From JABJAG01 sp965222215 (GTDB lineage: Bacteria > Pseudomonadota > Alphaproteobacteria > UBA6615), in contig OZ244931.1 of NCBI GenBank assembly GCA_965222215.1, positions 682,001 through 746,000 of the forward strand: DNA of 64,000 nt, in the 5' to 3' direction. Of the stretch, positions 58,948 through 64,000 are shown piece by piece. A program made the position numbers and the translations under genes. The first letter of the stretch is position 1. Every line of letters begins with the position of its first letter. The notes beneath the pieces were generated by a model that saw only the letters and a program-made list of their open reading frames with translations, was not told the origin of the DNA and searched no databases.

Positions 58948-59259
58948 ATGAGCACACCGATCAAGATCACCGCGCCGGGCGTCTACCTGGAAGCGACGAC
59001 GTCCGCGGGAGACCGGGTCGCGCTGCCGGAACGCGGCGCGGGCGCGCAGGTGCTGGCCTACAACGACAGCGCGAGCCTGGCGTTCGTCACGTTCGGGGAC
59101 GCAACGGTCGCCGCGACGGCGGGCACGAGCGCGCCGGACATCCCGCTGCCGCCGGGCGCCATGCTGGCCCTGACGCGCCCGCCCGCCGCGACCCATGTGT
59201 CGGGCATCACCAACGCCGACACGGCCGACCTCTATTTCGTCGCCGGGGAGGGCAGCTGA
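58948..59259 (+). CDS. Small phage-type beta-rich protein
   Basis: The 103-residue protein is beta-rich with Ala/Gly/Thr repeats (VYLEATTSAGDRVALPE, PLPPGAMLALTRPP, GITNADTADLYFVAGEGS). This suits a small virion or tail-linked protein. It lies four bases after the preceding gene and directly before the tail-type gene, so it is one transcript. No specific family is recognised. Confidence 0.65.
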   Translation: MSTPIKITAPGVYLEATTSAGDRVALPERGAGAQVLAYNDSASLAFVTFGDATVAATAGTSAPDIPLPPGAMLALTRPPAATHVSGITNADTADLYFVAGEGS

Positions 59260-59260
59260 G

Positions 59261-59725
59261 ATGGGACTGAAAGCGGTGAGCCGCACGATCGCAGGCGCGG
59301 CGGACTATGAGGTGGGGACCTGGGTGCCGAAATTGGAGGGAACGACGGTGGCGGGGAGCCATACGTATGCCATTCAAGCAGGAAGGTTTGTAAGGCTGGG
59401 TCCGCTCGTTTGGGTGGTTGGAGCTATTAATCTATCCAACTTCGACCCTTCAACATCCGGATTTATCCGTCTCACCGGTCTGCCGCATGTGGTTTCGTCA
59501 ATTGTCGGCCTGTCATCGACAATGGCTGTTGGCAATTTTCGTAACATCGACCTGAATGTGTCTGCTGGATACTACTTTCCAATAATCGAAGCGCAGCAGG
59601 GGGATTCCCACTGCACGATCAGCGAGAGTGGGGATGGGGTTAGTCCATCTGCCCTCACGGAAGCTGATTTTTCAAGCGCTTCAGCGCTTCGAGTGGTCGG
59701 AAGCTATACTACCGATCTAGACTAG
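59261..59725 (+). CDS. Phage tail/fibre-type protein with a low-GC tail
   Basis: The 154-residue protein has an AADYEVGTWVPKLEGTTVAGSHTYAIQAGRFVRLGPLVWVVGAI region, which resembles the end parts of phage tail fibres and receptor-binding proteins. Base composition falls from about the middle, unlike the gene's start and its left neighbours, suggesting a swapped tip. The stop overlaps the convergent sulfatase gene. The protein is short for a full fibre. Confidence 0.7.
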   Translation: MGLKAVSRTIAGAADYEVGTWVPKLEGTTVAGSHTYAIQAGRFVRLGPLVWVVGAINLSNFDPSTSGFIRLTGLPHVVSSIVGLSSTMAVGNFRNIDLNVSAGYYFPIIEAQQGDSHCTISESGDGVSPSALTEADFSSASALRVVGSYTTDLD

Positions 59726-61005
59726 TTCCTCGGTAGGAGATCGCTACCTGCATAGCGCGCTTCGACAATTTTTCGAAGATCAGATACCCATTCCAAGTCG
59801 GTTGCTGCCAAGTTTGTCTGCTCGAACTTGTCGACCTCCAAGTCAAACGCCATTTCAAATTCCTGTTCGGGCATGACCACATATTTTTTGGTGCGGGTTC
59901 GAATCCCTACGGCACCATAAACCGAAAGAGGATACTCGTAGAAGAAATGGTCCCGAGTGTTCACCGGGTCGAGGAGTCCAATCCCATCGCTGTTGTGGGC
60001 CCAGCCAAGAGCTCCGTAGATTGTGGGCGCCACATCGATATTGAGCGCGATCTTGTTGACTTTGCCGCGTAGGCCAGGCGCATGAACCACAAAGGGAATC
60101 CGTATAGATTCCTCGTTTGCGAGCCATTTCCCTGGTCTACCGTGTTCACCAAGGAAGAAGCCGTTGTCCGACAGAAATACGACTAACGTATTTTCGAGAT
60201 CAACTTCGGCAAGGATTCGAGAGATCGCCGTATCCATACCAGAAATTAGGCCGAAGTACCCCTCAACGAATCTTTGGTAGCGTTCGGGTGTGGCGAGTTG
60301 CCTTTCAAAAATTGCTTCCGCATGCGGATCCGTAATGCGTGCCGGGAATCCAGCATTGTAGACCTCACTAAACGAGGGTGGCTTGTCGAACTTTGTCCCT
60401 TTGTAGAGGTCTCTAAACTGCGGTGCCGCCGGTGCCGGGTCGTCCCCAGCCTCTGCGTGCGGTGCCCAGAAGCCCACCGTCAGGCAATAGGGACTCTTGC
60501 TGTTTTGCACAAAGCTGATCGCACGATCAGCTAGGTGCTCTGTCAGATGTTTCCGGCCAGCTGCTACGTACTGTCCAGCGCCTTGGAATCCGTCATATGT
60601 ATCGAAGTTGTTAGGTGGTGCGCCGCCGAGGCCCCACTTGCCAATGTATCCGGTCCTGTAGCCCGCGTTTTGCAAGCGCCCATGGTAAGACGTATCCCAT
60701 TGCCTTTGCGTAAGAGAGGTTTGGAAATCGACGTTTTTATGCCGTGAAGCATACTGTCCGAGCATAATGCTCGCACGGCTTGTAGGGCAGACAGATGTTG
60801 TCACGAAGGCTTCAGGGAAATAGTTGCCGTTCCGGGCTAGACGGTCGAGGGTGGGTGTCTCAATAATTTTGTCCCCTGCAACCCCAAGCAAATCTGCTCG
60901 CATGTCGTCGGCGATCAGAACCAGCACATTTGGCTTGTCGTTTGCAAAAGTCGGGAGCGGGAGCAGGCTAGCCCCAGCAGCAGCAAGAAATTCGCGTCGT
61001 TTCAT
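59722..61005 (-). CDS. Type I sulfatase, Tat-like signal, variant modification motif
   Basis: The 427-residue protein starts MKRREFLAAAGASLLP, a twin-arginine-like signal, and has metal residues IADDMRAD (D33, D34) and GKWGLGG. The formylglycine site reads CPTSR (C73-R77): it is a C-x-T-S-R form rather than C-x-P/A-x-R. Sulfatases cleave sulfate esters from glycans. The base composition is lower in GC than neighbours, pointing to transfer. It overlaps the SGNH gene by four bases. Confidence 0.87.
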   Translation of the reverse strand: MKRREFLAAAGASLLPLPTFANDKPNVLVLIADDMRADLLGVAGDKIIETPTLDRLARNGNYFPEAFVTTSVCPTSRASIMLGQYASRHKNVDFQTSLTQRQWDTSYHGRLQNAGYRTGYIGKWGLGGAPPNNFDTYDGFQGAGQYVAAGRKHLTEHLADRAISFVQNSKSPYCLTVGFWAPHAEAGDDPAPAAPQFRDLYKGTKFDKPPSFSEVYNAGFPARITDPHAEAIFERQLATPERYQRFVEGYFGLISGMDTAISRILAEVDLENTLVVFLSDNGFFLGEHGRPGKWLANEESIRIPFVVHAPGLRGKVNKIALNIDVAPTIYGALGWAHNSDGIGLLDPVNTRDHFFYEYPLSVYGAVGIRTRTKKYVVMPEQEFEMAFDLEVDKFEQTNLAATDLEWVSDLRKIVEARYAGSDLLPRN

Positions 61006-62186
61006 TCTTGCGTGGTCTCAAGCGCTTTCATGGCGTTCAGCAATGTATCAGACTCACACACCGTCTGCCCAATCACGTCCGCTGCCATCCGTGAGCCGGC
61101 TTCGTTGAAGTGCACGGCGTCGAACATCAGCGCCGGTAACGGCGGGATGGCCGCTGCGAGGTCGATGACCGGCACGTCGAGCCTTGCGGCGGTGTCGCGG
61201 ATGGTCCGGTTCATGGCGTCGAAACCGGCGGTGAAAGTCTCGTAGTCGTCGATGGCGAAGACCTTGCGGTCGATGAACTCGTGGATGGTTTTCGACGCGG
61301 TGTCGAGGGAGTCCGGCCAGCGGTCCGGCATGGTCATGAGCACGGGCCGGACGTTCCAGGCGCGCGCGGCGTGGATGAAGGATTCCAGACTGCTGGCGAA
61401 GTCGCGGAGGATGCGGCCGGTCTCGATCGGTTTGGGGGTTGCCCAGCGGGGCGCCTGCGGGTCGGTGGTTGCCGGCGGCGCATCCCGAAAGCGGTGGGCA
61501 ATGAAGTTCGCCGTGCGCGGCAGCAGCAGGTTGGCCAGCCGGTCGAACTTCGAGCGTGGCGCGCCGGGTACGGTCGGGAAGGTCGTCAGCAGCGAGCGGT
61601 CCGGGTGGTCGTTCCAGTACGAGCCCTCGTGGTGGAGCATCGCGTAGTCGTTGATGTTGTGCATCATCACCGCGATGTCCGGCCGGGCCGGCACGACCGT
61701 GTTCAGGAAAATGTTGAGCGAGTGCATCGACGTGATGCCGCTGCGCCCGGCGTTGATGGTGTTGACCGACCTGCCGGTGCAGGCCTCCAGCCGGCGCCCC
61801 GCGAGGTGCGGGAACCGCGCGTCGGCCGGCATCAGGAAATTCTCCGTCGTCGAGCCGCCGAGAAACGCCACGGTGATCTCGGCGTTTTCGTGAATGCGGC
61901 CGGGCTCGATGAAGCCGTCGCCGTCCGTCTCGATCACATAGTCCCGGCTTTCCAGGCCCTCGGTGCGCGCATCCAGGGTTTCGCGGTCGGGCTTCCAGCT
62001 CAGCTTCCGGTCGGGCGGGTACAGCGGCAGCCGGATGGCGCGGCGCACCTCGCCGCCCTCGACGATGAAATAGCTCTGGCCCGCGGGCAGGAATCGCAGC
62101 GCCAGCTCGAACCCGACCAGCAGCACGGCCGCGATGGCGGTGCCGACGGCAAGGCTCGCCGCCAGATTTCGCAGAAGCTTCAACAC
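61002..62186 (-). CDS. Membrane-anchored SGNH-hydrolase-like protein
   Basis: The 394-residue protein has an N-terminal helix (about 8-30) and then an SGNH domain: nucleophile Ser112 in FLGGSTTEN, NAGRSGITS, MMHNINDY and DAVHFNEAG (Asp/His pair). Such proteins remove or transfer acyl groups on envelope polysaccharide. It is coupled to the sulfatase gene (ATGA overlap), so the two may modify one glycan. The gene is GC-rich, unlike the sulfatase. Confidence 0.82.
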   Translation of the reverse strand: MLKLLRNLAASLAVGTAIAAVLLVGFELALRFLPAGQSYFIVEGGEVRRAIRLPLYPPDRKLSWKPDRETLDARTEGLESRDYVIETDGDGFIEPGRIHENAEITVAFLGGSTTENFLMPADARFPHLAGRRLEACTGRSVNTINAGRSGITSMHSLNIFLNTVVPARPDIAVMMHNINDYAMLHHEGSYWNDHPDRSLLTTFPTVPGAPRSKFDRLANLLLPRTANFIAHRFRDAPPATTDPQAPRWATPKPIETGRILRDFASSLESFIHAARAWNVRPVLMTMPDRWPDSLDTASKTIHEFIDRKVFAIDDYETFTAGFDAMNRTIRDTAARLDVPVIDLAAAIPPLPALMFDAVHFNEAGSRMAADVIGQTVCESDTLLNAMKALETTQE

Positions 62187-62249
62187 GCCATCTGATTAGC
62201 ACCGCGCCCGCGCGGTCCGACACCCTTTTACATTCGAAGGACGACGCCC

Positions 62250-63932
62250 ATGGCCGAGACGGTTTCCGGGAACGCGGAGGATATCCTCCGCCAGTGGGAG
62301 GATGTGGCCGCGCGCCGCCAGACCTTCCAGTCGGTGTGGCAGGAGATCGCCGACAACCTGCTCGGCCGGCGCGATTTCACGACGCAGGCCACGCCGGGCC
62401 GCAAGCGGATGGCGCGCATCTACGACACGACGGGCCTGCAGGCCGCCGACCTGCTGGCCGCCGCGCTGCATTCGTTCCTGACCAATCCGGCGCTGCGCTG
62501 GTTCTCGCTGCGCGCGGAAGACCCGGACCTGGCCGACGACGAGGAGGTGGCCGACTGGCTGAGTTCTGTCGAGGACGCGATGTACGCCGCGTTCAACGCG
62601 CCCGACGCGAACTTCGCGCCGCAGATCCACGAGGTGTATCTGGATCAGGTCGCTTTCGGCACGGCGGCGCTCTATATCGGCGACCGGCCGGGCAGGGGGT
62701 TGCTGTTCTCCGCCCGCCCGCTCGGCGAGATCCATGTCGCGGAGAGCGCCGAGGGCCGGGTCGATACCGTGTTCCGCAGGTTCGCGTTCACCGCCCGGCA
62801 GGCGCAGCAGGTGTGGGGCGACGGCGCGGGGCGCGCGGTGGCCGAGGCGCTGGCCGCGAACAAGGGCGAGCGCAGCTTCGAATTCCTGCACTGCGTGAAG
62901 CCGATGCCGCCGGACGCGGCGGGCCATGCGGGCTTCGCGTTCGCGTCCTACTATGTGAGCCTCGCCGACAAGGCCGTGATTGCGAGCGGCGGCTATCACG
63001 AGATGCCCTACATGGTGCCGCGCTGGTCGAAGGATTCCGGCGAGGTGTACGGCCGCGCGCCCGGATGGAACGCGCTGCCGGACCAGAAGATGCTCAACGA
63101 GATGAGCAAGACCACGCTGAAGGCGGCGCAGAAGGCGGTGGACCCGCCGCTGCTGGTCGCCGACGACGGGGTGGTGATGCCGCTGCGCACCCATCCGGGC
63201 GGGATCAACGTGGTGCGCGCGGGCGCGCTGGCGGCCGACCCGCTGCGCCCGCTGCCGGTCGCACCGCGCATCGATATCGGGCTGGAAATGATGGAACAGC
63301 GCCGCGACGCGATCCGGGGCGCGTTCCACTACAACCTGCTGCAGCTTTTCCAGGATCCTCGGATGACCGCGACCCAGGTGCTGCAGCTCGTGCAGGAGAT
63401 GCAGCGGCTGATGGGCCCGATGCTCGGCCGCCAGCAGGCCGAGCTGCTGGAGCCGATGATCGAGCGGGTCTACGGCATCCTGCTTCGTGCCGGCGCGCTG
63501 CCGCCGCTGCCCGACGCGCTGGCCGATGCACTGGGCGGCCTGTCGATCCGCATCGACCATGTCTCGCCGATCGCGCGCGCCCAGAAGGCGGGCGACGCCC
63601 AGGCGATCCTGCGCACCCTGGAGGCCGCGCAGGCGATGGCGAGCCTCGACCCGCAGGTGACTGACCTGATCGACCCGGACGCGGGCATGCGCCTGATCGC
63701 GGAGGCGAACGGCGTGCCGGCGAAAGCCCTGCGCGGGCCGGAACGGCTGGCGGCCATTCGGATGGAGCGGGCGGACGCCGCGCAACGGGCGACGGCGGCC
63801 CAGGGCGCGATGGGCGTGGCGGAAAGCCTGCAAAAGATCGCACCCGGGCTGGAAGGCGCGCTGGCCGGGGTCGGCGACGCCGATGATCTGCCGCCCGCAG
63901 CGGAAGCACTCCCACCGGAGGATGCGCCATGA
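62250..63932 (+). CDS. Phage head-to-tail connector (portal) protein, podovirus type
   Basis: The 560-residue protein matches the podovirus head-tail connector group: an N-terminal QSVWQEIADNLLGRRDFTT, YDTTGLQAADLLAAALHSFLTNPALRWFSLR, a middle GEIHVAESAEGRVDTVFRRF and DQKMLNEMSKTTLKAAQKAVDPPLL, then MTATQVLQLVQEMQRLMGPMLGRQQAELL. A dodecamer of such proteins forms the portal through which DNA passes. Its stop overlaps the next start (ATGA). It appears intact. Confidence 0.9.
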   Translation: MAETVSGNAEDILRQWEDVAARRQTFQSVWQEIADNLLGRRDFTTQATPGRKRMARIYDTTGLQAADLLAAALHSFLTNPALRWFSLRAEDPDLADDEEVADWLSSVEDAMYAAFNAPDANFAPQIHEVYLDQVAFGTAALYIGDRPGRGLLFSARPLGEIHVAESAEGRVDTVFRRFAFTARQAQQVWGDGAGRAVAEALAANKGERSFEFLHCVKPMPPDAAGHAGFAFASYYVSLADKAVIASGGYHEMPYMVPRWSKDSGEVYGRAPGWNALPDQKMLNEMSKTTLKAAQKAVDPPLLVADDGVVMPLRTHPGGINVVRAGALAADPLRPLPVAPRIDIGLEMMEQRRDAIRGAFHYNLLQLFQDPRMTATQVLQLVQEMQRLMGPMLGRQQAELLEPMIERVYGILLRAGALPPLPDALADALGGLSIRIDHVSPIARAQKAGDAQAILRTLEAAQAMASLDPQVTDLIDPDAGMRLIAEANGVPAKALRGPERLAAIRMERADAAQRATAAQGAMGVAESLQKIAPGLEGALAGVGDADDLPPAAEALPPEDAP

Positions 63933-64000
63933 TCGTCGTGCGACGGGAAGACGTGGCGCCGGGCGGACGCTACGCGGGCGGCCGGTTTGCGCCGCCGGTG
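63929..64000 (+). CDS. Start of the gene after the portal (partial)
   Basis: An ATG at 63929 overlaps the portal stop and opens 24 codons to the edge of the window (VVRREDVAPGGRYAGGRFAP). It continues the phage run; scaffold or capsid is expected in that place, but the sequence is too short to name. Confidence 0.6.
   Translation, partial: MIVVRREDVAPGGRYAGGRFAPPV

Noticed and set aside
59886..59916. tRNA-like 3' end (GGTTCGAATCCC...ACCA) inside the sulfatase gene, possible attachment remnant
   Set aside because: The T-arm would have only three pairs and no acceptor partner; the bases read as normal codons of the sulfatase.
42963..64000. Prophage bounded by tRNA-Pro as attachment site
   Set aside because: No second copy of the tRNA 3' end and no integrase gene were found; host genes lie throughout, so no element boundary can be supported.
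1..64000. CRISPR array or transposase-carrying insertion sequence
   Set aside because: No regularly spaced direct repeats with unique spacers, and no transposase-like protein, were found. The 55-bp repeats are contiguous without spacers.

Overview
The window is GC-rich and densely coded. It looks like an alphaproteobacterial chromosome of the Rhodospirillales type. Supporting signs are the split proton-translocating transhydrogenase (pntAA-pntAB-pntB), HspQ, a UbiB-like kinase of the KxAQ type, several TRAP and ABC uptake systems, and GTG/TTG starts with stop-start overlaps. No genus can be named from the sequence alone.

Left part (1-26.7 kb), mostly host metabolism. It holds a truncated acyl-CoA ligase, an oligoendopeptidase F-type peptidase with a UbiB-like kinase, a VOC protein, and exported ankyrin, Sel1 and DUF4174 proteins. 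A Bcr/CflA-type exporter, the transhydrogenase operon with a strong terminator, rpsU with an apparent non-canonical start, a dipeptide-type ABC operon ending in a YugP-like membrane peptidase, and pyrE follow. At 19-23.6 kb lies a branched-chain-amino-acid-type (HAAT) ABC transporter with a fused permease-ATPase, preceded by a well-formed TPP riboswitch. HspQ, a thioesterase, an aminotransferase and an SDR epimerase come next.

Middle part (26.7-45.3 kb), catabolism and uptake. A minus-strand operon joins an aspartate-dehydrogenase-like enzyme, a creatinase/M24-fold protein whose metal ligands look substituted, a Rieske oxygenase and an SsuABC/NMT1-type ABC transporter. It faces a divergent LysR regulator with a palindromic operator. 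An intradiol dioxygenase and a pyrone-lactonase-type amidohydrolase lie just beyond. After apt comes an RpiR-aminotransferase-TAXI TRAP-USP operon with two operator-like inverted repeats. A tRNA-Pro(CGG), a palindromic repeat element and an acetolactate-synthase-like ThDP enzyme complete this part.

Right part (45.4-64 kb), phage genes interleaved with host-type genes. A cleavable S24 repressor faces two small unknown genes. Further right, all on the + strand, are a small exported protein, a probable small terminase, the large terminase, two short virion-type proteins, a tail-type protein, a head-tail connector (portal) and the start of another gene. Between these phage blocks sit host-type genes, mostly on the minus strand: ketopantoate reductase, an enolase-superfamily enzyme, a two-component pair, SGNH hydrolases, hemolysin III, a GlcG-like protein, a Sel1 protein and a sulfatase. 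Two unusual repeat families lie just upstream of the terminase block: a 55-bp tandem repeat, and a duplicated leader with a terminator-like hairpin. The best candidates for something undescribed are the riboswitch-controlled HAAT transporter, the interleaved phage set with its repeats, and the Rieske/pseudo-M24 catabolic operon.
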